A DNA stretch of 45,663 bases from Brevibacillus_F sp035644815 (GTDB lineage: Bacteria; Bacillota; Bacilli; Brevibacillales; Brevibacillaceae), in the NCBI GenBank assembly GCA_035644815.1, contig DASQNU010000230.1, forward strand, positions 1 to 45,663, given 5' to 3'. Position 1 is the stretch's first letter. The number at the start of each line of letters is the position of its first letter. Both the position numbers and the translations under genes were made by a program. Below, piece after piece: positions 16,015 to 25,357 of the stretch. The notes beneath the pieces are model-generated. The model had not been told where the DNA came from. It did no database searches and worked only from the letters and a program-made list of their open reading frames with translations.

Positions 16015-17493
16015 ATGTCATTAATCCAAGTTACCAACCTGACCTTTGCCTATGATGGCAGTTTCGATAACATATTTGAGAATGTGAGCTTTCAAATCGA
16101 TACCGATTGGAAATTGGGATTTACAGGAAGAAATGGGAGAGGGAAGACGACGTTCCTCAACTTGTTGCTGGGAAAATATGAATACAGCGGCAAGATCTCA
16201 GCGAATGTCGGTTTTGAATATTTTCCTTTTCTCGTCGAAAACAAACAACAGAATACCCTTGATGTCATCAACGACATGCTTCCAGATTACCAACACTGGG
16301 AATTGCTGCGTGAATTGTCATTGCTGCAGGTATCTGAGGATGTGTTGGATCGGCCCTTTGATACATTGTCCAACGGAGAGCAGACCAAAGTGATGTTGGC
16401 CGCCTTATTTTTGAAGGAAAATAGCTTTCTGCTGATTGATGAACCAACGAATCATCTTGACTTGCATGCAAGAAAACTTGTAAGTGAATATCTCAATACG
16501 AAAAACGGGTTTATTCTGGTGTCTCATGACCGAGCGTTTCTGGATAACTGTGTAGATCATATTCTTTCTATTAATAAGACCAACATCGACATTCAAAAAG
16601 GGAATTTCTCCGAGTGGTGGGAAAATAAAAAGAGACAAGATCAATATGAGCTTGCAGAAAACGAAAAGCTGAAAAAGGACATTAAACGCTTATCAGAATC
16701 TGCCAAGCGAACGAGCAACTGGTCACATGAAGTAGAAAAAACAAAAAATGGCACCAGAAATTCCGGTTCCAAGGTGGATAAAGGGTATGTCGGTCACAAG
16801 GCAGCCAAAATGATGAAGCGCTCGAAATCAATGGAGCAAAGGCAGCAATCCGCGATTGAGGAAAAGGCTAAGCTTCTGAAGAACATTGAAAACCAGGAAA
16901 GCTTAAAGATTTCACAACTTGCTTATCATAAAAACCAGCTTGCCCTACTTGAACATGTTTCGGTTCATTATGGCGAGAAAATGGTATGCACAGATGTCAG
17001 TTTTACGATTGAGCAAGGTGATCGGATTGCGCTTGCAGGTAAAAACGGCTCCGGGAAATCAAGTATCATCAAACTGATTTACGGTGAGGAAATAGACTAT
17101 ACGGGTACTTTCAGAAAGGGAAGCCAGCTGAAAATATCCTATGTTTCACAGGATACCTCACATTTACAAGGCAATTTAACGGTCTACGCCAGAAGCAATG
17201 GAATTGACGAAAGCCTGTTTAAATCGATTTTACGAAAGCTTGATTTTTCCCGAGTACAATTTGAGAAGGATATGTCAGCTTTTAGCGGCGGGCAAAAAAA
17301 GAAAGTCCTGATTGCGAAAAGCCTTTGTGAGAACGCTCATTTGTATATTTGGGATGAACCGCTTAATTTTATCGATGTGATTTCGCGGATGCAAATTGAA
17401 GAGTTACTGCTTGAATATGCACCGACCATTCTGTTTGTAGAGCACGACAGTGAATTTTGCAAAAATATCGCTACAAAGATCATTGAACTCTAA
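16015..17493 (+). CDS. Lsa-type ABC-F ribosomal protection protein
   Basis: A 492-aa soluble protein with two ABC ATPase domains and no membrane segment. Domain 1 has Walker A GRNGRGKT (38-45), signature LSNGEQTK and Walker B LLIDEPTNHLD. A long charged linker (about 205-310, KRSKSMEQRQ region) reaches toward the peptidyl-transferase centre. Domain 2 has GKNGSGKSS, FSGGQKKK and LYIWDEPLNFID. Overall sequence is very like Lsa proteins, which dislodge lincosamide, pleuromutilin and streptogramin A antibiotics from ribosomes. The start at 16015 has GGGGGA 7 nt upstream; an upstream in-frame ATG at 15946 lies ahead of the terminator and is rejected. Codons are AT-richer than neighbours, hinting at older acquisition. 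Confidence 0.9.
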   Translation: MSLIQVTNLTFAYDGSFDNIFENVSFQIDTDWKLGFTGRNGRGKTTFLNLLLGKYEYSGKISANVGFEYFPFLVENKQQNTLDVINDMLPDYQHWELLRELSLLQVSEDVLDRPFDTLSNGEQTKVMLAALFLKENSFLLIDEPTNHLDLHARKLVSEYLNTKNGFILVSHDRAFLDNCVDHILSINKTNIDIQKGNFSEWWENKKRQDQYELAENEKLKKDIKRLSESAKRTSNWSHEVEKTKNGTRNSGSKVDKGYVGHKAAKMMKRSKSMEQRQQSAIEEKAKLLKNIENQESLKISQLAYHKNQLALLEHVSVHYGEKMVCTDVSFTIEQGDRIALAGKNGSGKSSIIKLIYGEEIDYTGTFRKGSQLKISYVSQDTSHLQGNLTVYARSNGIDESLFKSILRKLDFSRVQFEKDMSAFSGGQKKKVLIAKSLCENAHLYIWDEPLNFIDVISRMQIEELLLEYAPTILFVEHDSEFCKNIATKIIEL

Positions 17494-17505
17494 CGAAGGT
17501 AAGAC

Positions 17506-17538
17506 AAAAGGAAGCACGCCAGTGGTGCTTCCTTTTTT
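17506..17538. terminator. Bidirectional terminator between ABC-F and amidase genes
   Basis: Stem GGAAGCAC (17510-17517) with GTGCTTCC (17525-17532), flanked by AAAA on the left and six T on the right. It serves both converging genes. Confidence 0.9.
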
Positions 17539-17541
17539 ATG

Positions 17542-19002
17542 TTAGCATTGCTCCAGCTTTGGAGGAACACGATACTTGGTGGCTTGCTCGAACGCATACG
17601 CGATGCGAATCAGCTGTGGCTCACTGTAGGCTTTCCCGGTAAAGGTGATCCCCAACGGTTTGCCATCAGGCGTATATCCGGCAGGTACCGTTATAGAAGG
17701 ATATCCTGCCTTCGCGGCGATTCCAGCACCGTAGTTGGCAGGAAAGACAAGAGCATCCAGTCCGTGTTCGGCTAATGATGCATCGATGCCATCCGTTTGT
17801 GAATCGTACAGATCACGCATCCTGCTTTCCAGATATGCCGGTTCGGTGAGTGTCCCGCTTGTGGCTTCCGCTCGTTCGAGAATGGTTTGCCCGTGGCGGA
17901 GAGCTTGTTCGGCATGCTCCTCATTGAACCGAATGATATCCGCTAGACTGCGGATTGGCCAATGATCGGGCAGGGCGCGTAAGTAAGCGTTCAGGGCAGG
18001 CTTAAATTCGTGCAGCATTACTTCCAAGTCTACCGCTAACCGAGAGGAGGAAGGAATGGTCACAGGATCGATCACATTCGCCCCTTGTTGAGCGAGTACG
18101 CGAATGGCTCGCTCCATCAAAGCATGCTGATCGTCATCCAAATAATCAAAGTAGACAGTGCGGGCAATACCCAGACGAGCACCTGATAAACCGCGAGGAT
18201 CCAAAAACGGGGTGTAGTCTGTATAGGCACGCCCTACGCTGGCTGCGGTGATCGGGTCTGCTTGATCGACTCCTGTCATGGCTCCGAGCAGAATCGCTGC
18301 ATCTGCGACAGTTCTTGCCATCGGGCCAGCGGTGTCCTGACTGAAGGAGATCGGAATGATACCGGTCCGGCTGATAAGTCCGACTGTCGGTTTGATTCCC
18401 ACAACCGAATTAGCGCTGGCAGGACTCAGAATGGAGCCGGATGTTTCCGTGCCAATTGCGACCATTGCCAGGTTAGCCGCTAAAGCCACCCCCGAACCCG
18501 AGCTCGAGCCACCTGTATCAAAGATTCCCGGGCCATACGGGTTTTGTACCTGACCGCCACGCGAGCTATAACCATTTGGCATATTGTCGGTCATGAAATT
18601 GGCGAATTCCGTGAGATTGGTTTTGCCCAGGATTACGGCACCCGCCTCGCGAAGCCGTTCGACCACAAACGCGTCTTTTGCTGCATAAGAATCGGCTAAC
18701 GCCAACGAACCTGCACTTGTATGCATCTTGTCAGCCGTATCGATGTTATCCTTGATCAGGACAGGGATACCATGCAGAGGTCCCCGAGGCCCACGCAGCT
18801 TGCGTTCATGATCAAGCGCTTCGGCAATCTGATACGCTTCGGGATTCCATTCCAGGATCGCGTTTAAATGGATGCCAGCTTTATCATAGGCTGCAGCTTG
18901 TTTCATATAAAAGCGGACCATATCACAAGCAGAGAGTTCTCCGTCTGCCATTCTTTCCTGTACCTGCGAAATCGTCGCTTCAACCAGCCATGAATCCTTC
19001 AT
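17542..19002 (-). CDS. Amidase signature family protein
   Basis: A 486-aa hydrolase of the amidase signature family, which splits amide bonds. The Ser-cisSer-Lys triad is readable: Lys84 (VLIKDNID), Ser166 (TGGSSSGSG) and Ser190 (GTETSGSIL). It is not GatA: gatC and gatB are absent and the C-terminal half differs. The start at 19002 has GGGGAG about 7 nt upstream; an in-frame ATG at 19047 is rejected. There is no signal peptide. Substrate cannot be predicted. Confidence 0.9.
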   Translation of the reverse strand: MKDSWLVEATISQVQERMADGELSACDMVRFYMKQAAAYDKAGIHLNAILEWNPEAYQIAEALDHERKLRGPRGPLHGIPVLIKDNIDTADKMHTSAGSLALADSYAAKDAFVVERLREAGAVILGKTNLTEFANFMTDNMPNGYSSRGGQVQNPYGPGIFDTGGSSSGSGVALAANLAMVAIGTETSGSILSPASANSVVGIKPTVGLISRTGIIPISFSQDTAGPMARTVADAAILLGAMTGVDQADPITAASVGRAYTDYTPFLDPRGLSGARLGIARTVYFDYLDDDQHALMERAIRVLAQQGANVIDPVTIPSSSRLAVDLEVMLHEFKPALNAYLRALPDHWPIRSLADIIRFNEEHAEQALRHGQTILERAEATSGTLTEPAYLESRMRDLYDSQTDGIDASLAEHGLDALVFPANYGAGIAAKAGYPSITVPAGYTPDGKPLGITFTGKAYSEPQLIRIAYAFEQATKYRVPPKLEQC

Positions 19003-19123
19003 TCGGCTCTCCCCTTGTCCAATTCGATCTTGTAACGAGCATACCACATTCCATTCATGAAAAAAGAGGAAAAGCGCTGTGCAAGTGTAAAGAGGGAAGA
19101 GAATCCTCTTTTATAGAAATAGC

Positions 19124-19154
19124 AAAGGCTCCGTCAGGAAGGGACGGAGCCTTT
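19124..19154. terminator. Terminator of trhO (probably bidirectional)
   Basis: A 12-bp perfect stem (19124-19135 with 19143-19154) lies 22 nt past the trhO stop on the minus strand. The flanking T runs are short on both sides. Confidence 0.75.
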
Positions 19155-19175
19155 ATTGTAGTTGTGCTTATAAAA

Positions 19176-20111
19176 TTAAGCCTGTTGCATCTTCTGTTCT
19201 TCCAGTAACTTTTGCTCTTCGACGTAGCGGTTGCGCGGATGCTCCTCGCATTCTTTGGAGCAGGAGCGTTTATGTTTAGGTTCACACTCCGTGCAGACGA
19301 TATGCTGCAGGTTGCATTCCGGATTGGCGCAGTTCACATATCGGTCTTCTTTCTTACCGCAGTGGTAGCAAGTGCCGACGACAACTTCTTCTACCTGGTT
19401 GATTGGAACGGAGATGCGCTCATCAAATACATAGCATTTTCCGTCAAACAGCTGACCTTTAACTTCCGGATCTTTTCCGTACGTTACAATTCCGCCATCA
19501 AGCTGGTATACCTCTTCGAAGCCTTCGCGAAGCAGGATGCCGGACAATACTTCACAGCGAATTCCGCCCGTGCAGTAGGTGAGTACTTTTTTATCTTTGT
19601 ACTTGCTGAAGTTTTCGCGAATCCACTCAGGAAACTCACGGGAAGATTCGACTTCTGGGCGAATGGCGCCGCGGAAATGACCGATGTCATACTCGTACGC
19701 GTTGCGGCCATCAAGAACAACGACATCTTCGCGTTGCAGCATTTCGTACCACTCAGCTGGCTTCAGATGTTTGCCGGTCAGGCGGTTTGGATCGACTTTT
19801 TCGTCCAAGCGCCACGTAACGAGCTCAGGCTTGTGACGGACAAACATTTTTTTGAAGGCGTGGCCGTCTGCTTCATCGATCTTGATCGGCATATCAGCAA
19901 AACGAGGATCTTTCCGGAGTTGAGCGATGTATTCGTCGGTTTGCGCCATCGTTCCGGATACTGTGCCGTTCAATCCCTCTTCTGCCACGATAATGCGGCC
20001 TTTCAGCCCAATATCTTTACACATTTGCAGATGGGCGGCTGCAAATTCTTCTGGATTTTCGATAGGGACGTATTTGTAATAAAGCAAGATACGGTATGGT
20101 TTTTGTTCCAT
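19176..20111 (-). CDS. trhO: tRNA U34 hydroxylase TrhO (rhodanese-domain protein)
   Basis: A 311-aa protein of the YceA/YbfQ family, shown in Escherichia coli and Bacillus subtilis to make 5-hydroxyuridine at tRNA wobble position 34 with oxygen. Layout: N-terminal ferredoxin-like domain (YYKYVPIENPEEF), rhodanese domain with catalytic loop YCTGGIRCE, and a Cys-rich C-terminal tail with several Cys pairs (CYHCGKK, CANPEC, CTEC, CSKEC) that probably binds metal. An AGAGGTG site lies about 10 nt before the ATG. Confidence 0.94.
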   Translation of the reverse strand: MEQKPYRILLYYKYVPIENPEEFAAAHLQMCKDIGLKGRIIVAEEGLNGTVSGTMAQTDEYIAQLRKDPRFADMPIKIDEADGHAFKKMFVRHKPELVTWRLDEKVDPNRLTGKHLKPAEWYEMLQREDVVVLDGRNAYEYDIGHFRGAIRPEVESSREFPEWIRENFSKYKDKKVLTYCTGGIRCEVLSGILLREGFEEVYQLDGGIVTYGKDPEVKGQLFDGKCYVFDERISVPINQVEEVVVGTCYHCGKKEDRYVNCANPECNLQHIVCTECEPKHKRSCSKECEEHPRNRYVEEQKLLEEQKMQQA

Positions 20112-20491
20112 CTGTTAATCACCTCTGGTTTTACGTTATTTCATATAAGGAACGAACGAATACGCTCGTTTTTGATTGAAGATCCTCTACAGAAAGATTA
20201 TTTTACATGATTGCCCCGCTATTTGTCTATGGGAGAGGCTGGAGATGTTTATTTTGCGGGAATAGCGAAGAATTTGTCGATTTTTCGTTTGCATTTTTGG
20301 CCGAGTGTGCTAATAGCAGATTTTAGATGAAAATCAATATCTAGTATTTGCTTTGTCGAAAAATTTATACCATACCCATATGTTGATTGATTCACTCTCT
20401 TTGTGTTAACTTAATCACTATACCTAGTACATCCTCATCGACAACATTTTTCATTTTACTAGAGTTTATTCTCGTAAGGAGTGTCCAGAGC
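20112..20491 (+). promoter_or_regulatory. Divergent gap upstream of nrdA with candidate NrdR boxes
   Basis: A 380-bp AT-rich gene-free region between trhO and nrdA. Two similar AT-rich elements share CTAGTA: ATATCTAGTA (20337-20346) and ATACCTAGTA (20420-20429), both resembling half of the palindromic NrdR box. They are 83 bp apart, close to eight helical turns, though classical paired NrdR boxes are nearer. I could not fix a -35/-10 pair with confidence. Confidence 0.3.
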
Positions 20492-22738
20492 ATGACCATT
20501 GCGACCATTAGCATCGTGAAGCGTAACGGAGAGAGAGAAGACCTGCGTGTTGACAAGCTGAAAAAAGTGATCGGCTATGCATGCGCAAGCTATCCAAACT
20601 GCGATCCGTTGGAGCTTGAATTAGATTCTCATCTGCAATTCCGTGACGGCATGACCACCAAAGAAATTCAACGTACCGTCATTCAAGTGGCAGTAGAGAA
20701 GACAAGCGTCGAAAATCCGGATTGGCAATTCGTTGCGGCAAGATTGCTCGCTTATGATCTATACAAGGATGCGGCGATCAATCGCAATTATCGCGGCCAT
20801 TTCGGGTACGGCGACTTTACCCAATTGATCCATACGCTCACGGAACAAGGCCTCTATGGTTCCTATCTGTTGGAAACTTACTCTGACGAGGAAATTGCCG
20901 AACTCGGGGCATACATAAAGCCGGAGCGTGACCAGCTGTTTAATTATGCCGGTCTGCGTCTGTTGGCGGATCGTTATATGATTAAAAACCGCGACGGCGG
21001 CGTGATGGAACTGCCGCAGGAGCGATTCATGGTAATTGCCATGCACTTGGCAAGCAAAGAAAAGGATCGCGTCAAACACGCGAAAGACTTCTACGATGTC
21101 CTGTCGAAGCTGGAAATCACCGTAGCGACACCGACTTTGGCCAATGCCGGAACTCCTTTCCACCAATTGTCTTCCTGCTTCATCGATACGGTAGATGATT
21201 CCCTTGCCAGCATTATGAACACGGCCAATGCAACCTCCATGGTTTCCAAATTTGGCGGTGGCGTAGGTATTTACTTGGGCAAGGTGCGCAGCCGCGGTTC
21301 TTCCATCCGTGGACACAAGGGAGCGTCAGGCGGTATCGTTCCTTGGACACGTCTGTACAATCAGATCGCGATCAGCGTTGACCAGCTTGGTACGCGTGCA
21401 GGAGCGTTTGCTATCTATTTGGATATTTGGCATGCAGACATTTTGGACTTCTTGAACTTGAAGACCAATAACGGGGACGATCGCATGAAGGCTCATGACA
21501 TTTTCCCGGGTGTATGTATCCCAGATCTGTTTATGGAAAAGGTAAAAGAGCGCGGCAGTTGGTATCTGTTTGATCCGCATGAAGTCCGTGAAGTGATGGG
21601 CTTCTCGTTGGAGGACAGCTTTGGCGAAGAATTCAGCAAGCGCTATGAGCAGTGTGTACTGGAGCCTCGCCTCACCATTAAGACAGAGATTCCTGCCATC
21701 GAGATCATGAAACGGATCATGTCGAGTGCGTTTGAAACGGGAACACCATTTATTTTCTTCCGTGACACTGTAAATCGTGCGAATCCAAACAAGCATGCCG
21801 GCATGGTGTACTCCTCCAACCTGTGCACGGAAATCATGCAAAATATGAGTCCGACTACGCTGATCAGCGAAGAAGTAGAAGATGGCGAAATTGTAACGCG
21901 TCAAAAACCAGGTGATTTTGTCGTGTGCAACCTATCATCGCTGAATCTGGGACGTGTAAATTCCTTTGAGGATATCGCTCGTATCGTGCCGATTCAAATG
22001 CGGATGCTGGACAATGTAATCGATCTGAACTTCTATCCAGTGAAGCAAGCGCAGCAAACGAATAAAAAGTATCGTGCGGTTGGGTTGGGTACAAGCGGAT
22101 ATCATCAGTACTTGGCGCAAAACGGCGTGAAATGGGAAAGTGAAGAGCATATTGAAGTAGCGGACAAGCTGTATGAGGAAATTTCTTACCATGCGATCAA
22201 AGCATCCATGGAAATTTCCAAAGAGAAAGGGCATTATCCGGTATTTGAAGGCAGTGAATGGCAGACTGGGGAATACTTTGCACAGCGTGGCTATGAAAGC
22301 GAGCGTTGGAAAGAGCTTCGCCAGCAAGTAACGGAGAACGGCATGCGCAATGCTTGGACGTTTGCGGTAGCGCCGACCGGAACTACGAGCCTGATCGCTG
22401 GTTCCACAGCTTCCACCGACCCGGTATATGCCAAATTCTTCATTGAAGAAAAGCGGAACGGAAACATCCCGCAAACAGCTCCAAACCTGAATGAAAAAAC
22501 ATTCTTCTACTACAAGGAAGCGCATCGTATCGATCAAATCTGGTCGATTCGTGCAGCGGGCGCAAGACAACGTCATATTGACCAGGCTCAATCCTTCAAC
22601 CTGTACATCACACCGGATATTACGGCGCCTCAGTTCCTTGATCTGTATATTCAGGCATGGGAAAACGGCTTGAAAACCATTTACTACGTCCGTAACCAAT
22701 CCGTAGAAGTGGAAGATTGTGTGAGCTGCTCTGCTTAA
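20492..22738 (+). CDS. nrdA: Ribonucleotide reductase class I alpha subunit
   Basis: A 748-aa catalytic subunit converting ribonucleoside diphosphates to deoxy forms. An ATP-cone allosteric domain fills about residues 4-95 (VKRNGEREDLRVDKLKK), which is NrdA-like and not typical of NrdE. Active-site residues are visible: LSSCF (redox Cys), NLCTEI (radical Cys with Asn and Glu), VVCNLSSLNLG (second redox Cys), and the C-terminal shuttle CVSC. The start at 20492 has AAGGAG 10 nt upstream; an in-frame ATG at 20387 adds a 35-residue tail with no ribosome binding site. nrdB follows after 27 nt. Confidence 0.95.
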   Translation: MTIATISIVKRNGEREDLRVDKLKKVIGYACASYPNCDPLELELDSHLQFRDGMTTKEIQRTVIQVAVEKTSVENPDWQFVAARLLAYDLYKDAAINRNYRGHFGYGDFTQLIHTLTEQGLYGSYLLETYSDEEIAELGAYIKPERDQLFNYAGLRLLADRYMIKNRDGGVMELPQERFMVIAMHLASKEKDRVKHAKDFYDVLSKLEITVATPTLANAGTPFHQLSSCFIDTVDDSLASIMNTANATSMVSKFGGGVGIYLGKVRSRGSSIRGHKGASGGIVPWTRLYNQIAISVDQLGTRAGAFAIYLDIWHADILDFLNLKTNNGDDRMKAHDIFPGVCIPDLFMEKVKERGSWYLFDPHEVREVMGFSLEDSFGEEFSKRYEQCVLEPRLTIKTEIPAIEIMKRIMSSAFETGTPFIFFRDTVNRANPNKHAGMVYSSNLCTEIMQNMSPTTLISEEVEDGEIVTRQKPGDFVVCNLSSLNLGRVNSFEDIARIVPIQMRMLDNVIDLNFYPVKQAQQTNKKYRAVGLGTSGYHQYLAQNGVKWESEEHIEVADKLYEEISYHAIKASMEISKEKGHYPVFEGSEWQTGEYFAQRGYESERWKELRQQVTENGMRNAWTFAVAPTGTTSLIAGSTASTDPVYAKFFIEEKRNGNIPQTAPNLNEKTFFYYKEAHRIDQIWSIRAAGARQRHIDQAQSFNLYITPDITAPQFLDLYIQAWENGLKTIYYVRNQSVEVEDCVSCSA

Positions 22739-22765
22739 GAACAATTAATCGAGGTGTAATGAATC

Positions 22766-23797
22766 ATGGATTTGCAAAAGAAACGCTTGTTTAACGAGGA
22801 AGGCCAACGCGGCACCCAGCGTCTGATCGGTGGAAATACTACCAATCTGCGCGAGTGGAACCGCATCAAATATCCGTGGTCGGCGAAGCTGTACCGCACC
22901 ATGCTTAATAACTTCTGGATTCCTGAGGAAGTTCCGCTTGCGAGCGATGCCAAGCAGTTCGAGACGTTGTCCCCGGCAGAGCGCCGTGCGTTTGACAAGA
23001 CGATTTCATTTTTGAACTTCCTGGACTCCATTCAATCGGAGAACCTGCCGAATATCTCGGATTACGTGACAGCACCGGAAGTGAATTCTTTGTTGAACAT
23101 CCAGACATTTCAGGAAGAGATTCATGCCCAATCGTACAGCTATATTCTCGATTCGGTATGCTCCCCGGCAACACGTGACAATATTTACGATGAGTGGCGC
23201 ACGGATAAACGCTTGCTGGAGCGCAACAAGTTCATCGCCGATCTGTATCAGCAATTTGTCGATCAACCGAATGATCGCAACTTCCTGCGTACCGTGATGG
23301 CCAACTATTTGCTGGAATCCCTGTATTTCTATTCCGGATTCTCCTTCTTCTACACCTTGGCGCGTCAAGGAAAGATGACAGGTACTGCTACGCTGATCAA
23401 GTACATCCAACGTGATGAGTTGACCCACGTCGTGTTGTTCCAAAATATGTTCCGCGAGCTTCGGGTGGAAAATCCGGACATGTTCACCCCTGATTTGATC
23501 GATGAGCTCCGTGAGATGATGCGTACGGCAGTTCAACACGAAACAGGCTGGGGTCAATACATTACGAACAATGAGATTCTCGGTCTTAATAACGATATCA
23601 TCGAACGCTATATCAAGTATTTGTCCAACCAGCGCTTGAAGGCACTCGATATCGAGATCTTGTATCCGGAACAGGTGGAGCATCCGATGAAATGGGTGGA
23701 CTCCTTCGCCGATATGAACAGCACCAAAACCGATTTCTTTGAGCAAAAAGTGACCAACTACACAAAATCTAGCGGATTGAACTTTGGTGATCTGTAA
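22766..23797 (+). CDS. nrdB: Ribonucleotide reductase class I beta subunit
   Basis: A 343-aa ferritin-like radical subunit. Metal ligands and the radical tyrosine are present: LDSIQSENL, the EEIHAQSY segment (Glu, His, Tyr), YLLESLYFYSG and RDELTHVVLF. The C-terminus (SSGLNFGDL) would dock on NrdA. A GAGGTG site precedes the ATG. No nrdI lies nearby, which with the ATP-cone alpha subunit favours class Ia over Ib. Cotranscribed with nrdA and dut. Confidence 0.95.
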   Translation: MDLQKKRLFNEEGQRGTQRLIGGNTTNLREWNRIKYPWSAKLYRTMLNNFWIPEEVPLASDAKQFETLSPAERRAFDKTISFLNFLDSIQSENLPNISDYVTAPEVNSLLNIQTFQEEIHAQSYSYILDSVCSPATRDNIYDEWRTDKRLLERNKFIADLYQQFVDQPNDRNFLRTVMANYLLESLYFYSGFSFFYTLARQGKMTGTATLIKYIQRDELTHVVLFQNMFRELRVENPDMFTPDLIDELREMMRTAVQHETGWGQYITNNEILGLNNDIIERYIKYLSNQRLKALDIEILYPEQVEHPMKWVDSFADMNSTKTDFFEQKVTNYTKSSGLNFGDL

Positions 23798-23833
23798 GGT
23801 TCCCTGGCCCAGGCAAAAGGAGAGAAGATTCAA

Positions 23834-24367
23834 ATGAACAACAGTCAACGAGTGACTGTTCCGGTGCGTGTGCTTCGTTTACATGAAGCAGCGGTCATTC
23901 CGAAATATGCAAAAGCTTTGGATGCAGGATTTGATCTGGTTGCCATCGAGGATACGTTGGTGGCTCCGGGCGAAACAGCCAAGATCAGGACAGGACTTGC
24001 CTTCGCTATTCCAGATGGATATGAGCTGCAGGTAAGACCGCGCTCCGGGATCAGCGCCAAAACCAAGCTGCGGATCAGCAATGCGCCAGGAACAATCGAC
24101 GCCGGCTATCGGGGAGAAGTGCAGGTTCTGATTGACAACATTCGTACGGCAAGTGGAATGCAAGGCAACGAATGCTTCGATATCAGTGAACAACCAGTAC
24201 AACTCGATGCTCCCGCAGATCGCCATGCCTACCTGATTCGAAAAGGTGACCGGATTGCACAAGGCGTAATCAGTATCGTACCCATTGCCCAGTTTGAAGA
24301 GGTAGCGGAACTGGATGAAACCGAACGTGGAACAGGCGGATTTGGAAGCAGCGGCATAAAGGCATAA
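23834..24367 (+). CDS. dut: dUTP diphosphatase
   Basis: A 177-aa trimeric-type dUTPase that hydrolyses dUTP to dUMP, keeping uracil out of DNA and feeding thymidylate synthesis. All five motifs are readable: DAGFDL, RPRSGIS, NAPGTIDAGYRGE, GDRIAQGV and RGTGGFGSSG. It is longer than the usual 140-150 aa because of an insertion at about 104-135 between motifs 3 and 4. It is the third gene of the nrdAB operon, 36 nt after nrdB, with AAAGGAGAG upstream. Confidence 0.95.
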   Translation: MNNSQRVTVPVRVLRLHEAAVIPKYAKALDAGFDLVAIEDTLVAPGETAKIRTGLAFAIPDGYELQVRPRSGISAKTKLRISNAPGTIDAGYRGEVQVLIDNIRTASGMQGNECFDISEQPVQLDAPADRHAYLIRKGDRIAQGVISIVPIAQFEEVAELDETERGTGGFGSSGIKA

Positions 24368-24371
24368 AAAT

Positions 24372-24413
24372 AACACCCGTGATTTCGTGGATACAGCGAA
24401 AGTCACGGGTGTT
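24372..24413. terminator. Bidirectional terminator after dut
   Basis: An 11-bp perfect stem (24372-24382 with 24403-24413), extended inside by TTCG/CGAA. T-rich tails occur on both strands, so it also ends the minus-strand ORF at 24420-24536. Confidence 0.9.
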
Positions 24414-24419
24414 TCTTGT

Positions 24420-24536
24420 TTACTCTCCACGTTGTTTCGAACGCATCGTTTCTTTGCTTACCGTAGTGGATGCACGGGTTTGGGATGGGTTTTCCTTTCC
24501 GCCCTGTTCATTTTTGACGCCATTTTGCTTGGACAT
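24420..24536 (-). CDS. Small hydrophilic protein, 38 aa, unannotated type
   Basis: A 38-codon minus-strand ORF beginning MSKQNGVKNEQGGKE and ending MRSKQRGE. A GAGGTG ribosome binding site lies about 7 nt before the ATG and a bidirectional terminator follows the stop at once, so it is packaged like a real gene. The peptide is rich in Lys, Asn, Gln, Ser and Thr, has no hydrophobic core or cysteine, and is probably disordered. Composition recalls minor small acid-soluble spore proteins or YuzL-like peptides, but I cannot assign a family. Confidence 0.6.
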   Translation of the reverse strand: MSKQNGVKNEQGGKENPSQTRASTTVSKETMRSKQRGE

Positions 24537-24669
24537 GGGATTTCACCTCGCTTTACAGAGGAATCATTGCGCCTATAGTGTTTCCTGTCTGATAAAACAT
24601 ATTGCTCTTTTTCACAAGTGCCTCTATAATTTCCCCGAGACATCAGGAAATGAAAAGGATGGGTACAGC

Positions 24670-25296
24670 ATGACATGGGATGTATTGACCATCATGGGGA
24701 CGATTGCATTCGCGATTAGCGGAGCGATTGTGGCGATGGAAGAGGAATACGACATTTTGGGTGTATTTATTTTAGGACTTGTGACCGCTTTTGGTGGGGG
24801 AGTCATACGGAACCTGTTGATTGGGATCCCGGTTGCAACCTTGTGGGAGCAGGGATTGCTATTGAAAACGGCATTGTTGGCCAGTTTGTTTGTGTTTTTT
24901 CTGCCGATCAAGCTGATTCAGCGATTGAATAAATGGGTGACTTTCTTTGATGCGATCGGCCTGGCTGCTTTTGCGATTCAAGGTGCGCTCTATGCGACCC
25001 AGATGAATCACTCCATTAGCGCTGTGATCGTGGCCGCGATCCTGACCGGTAGCGGAGGAGGGATTGTCCGCGATGTGCTTGCAGGAAGAAAACCGCTGGT
25101 GTTACGAGACGAGATTTACGCTTTTTGGGCGATGCTGATCGGATTTGTCATTGGAATCGGAAAAATTAACGAACAAGATACTATGCTGCTCTATACGATC
25201 TTTGGCGCCGGCGTTCTATTCCGGATGCTATCGGTTTATTATCAATGGCGTCTGCCGCGTCGTTCGCTGCACTTGGCGCAAAAGGATAGGTCGTAA
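24670..25296 (+). CDS. TRIC-like channel / UPF0126 membrane protein
   Basis: A 208-aa membrane protein made of two tandem UPF0126 repeats, each with three helices and a glycine-rich kink: AFGGGVIRNLLIG and GSGGGIVRDVLAG. Bacterial homologues of trimeric intracellular cation channels share this fold and form homotrimeric cation channels; YvgT of Bacillus subtilis is in the family. The start at 24670 has AAAGGATGG upstream; the frame is open further 5' but that part lacks signals and covers the dut terminator. Stands apart from the next operon by 61 nt. Confidence 0.88.
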   Translation: MTWDVLTIMGTIAFAISGAIVAMEEEYDILGVFILGLVTAFGGGVIRNLLIGIPVATLWEQGLLLKTALLASLFVFFLPIKLIQRLNKWVTFFDAIGLAAFAIQGALYATQMNHSISAVIVAAILTGSGGGIVRDVLAGRKPLVLRDEIYAFWAMLIGFVIGIGKINEQDTMLLYTIFGAGVLFRMLSVYYQWRLPRRSLHLAQKDRS

Positions 25297-25357
25297 GCAA
25301 CGGCATATTTGTAGTATGATGGTTCCATGACAATGATTTGGAAGGAGAGAGCGCAAA

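Noticed and set aside
19212..20210. 332-codon plus-strand ORF opposite trhO
   Set aside because: Antisense to a clear TrhO with intact motifs; no ribosome binding site.
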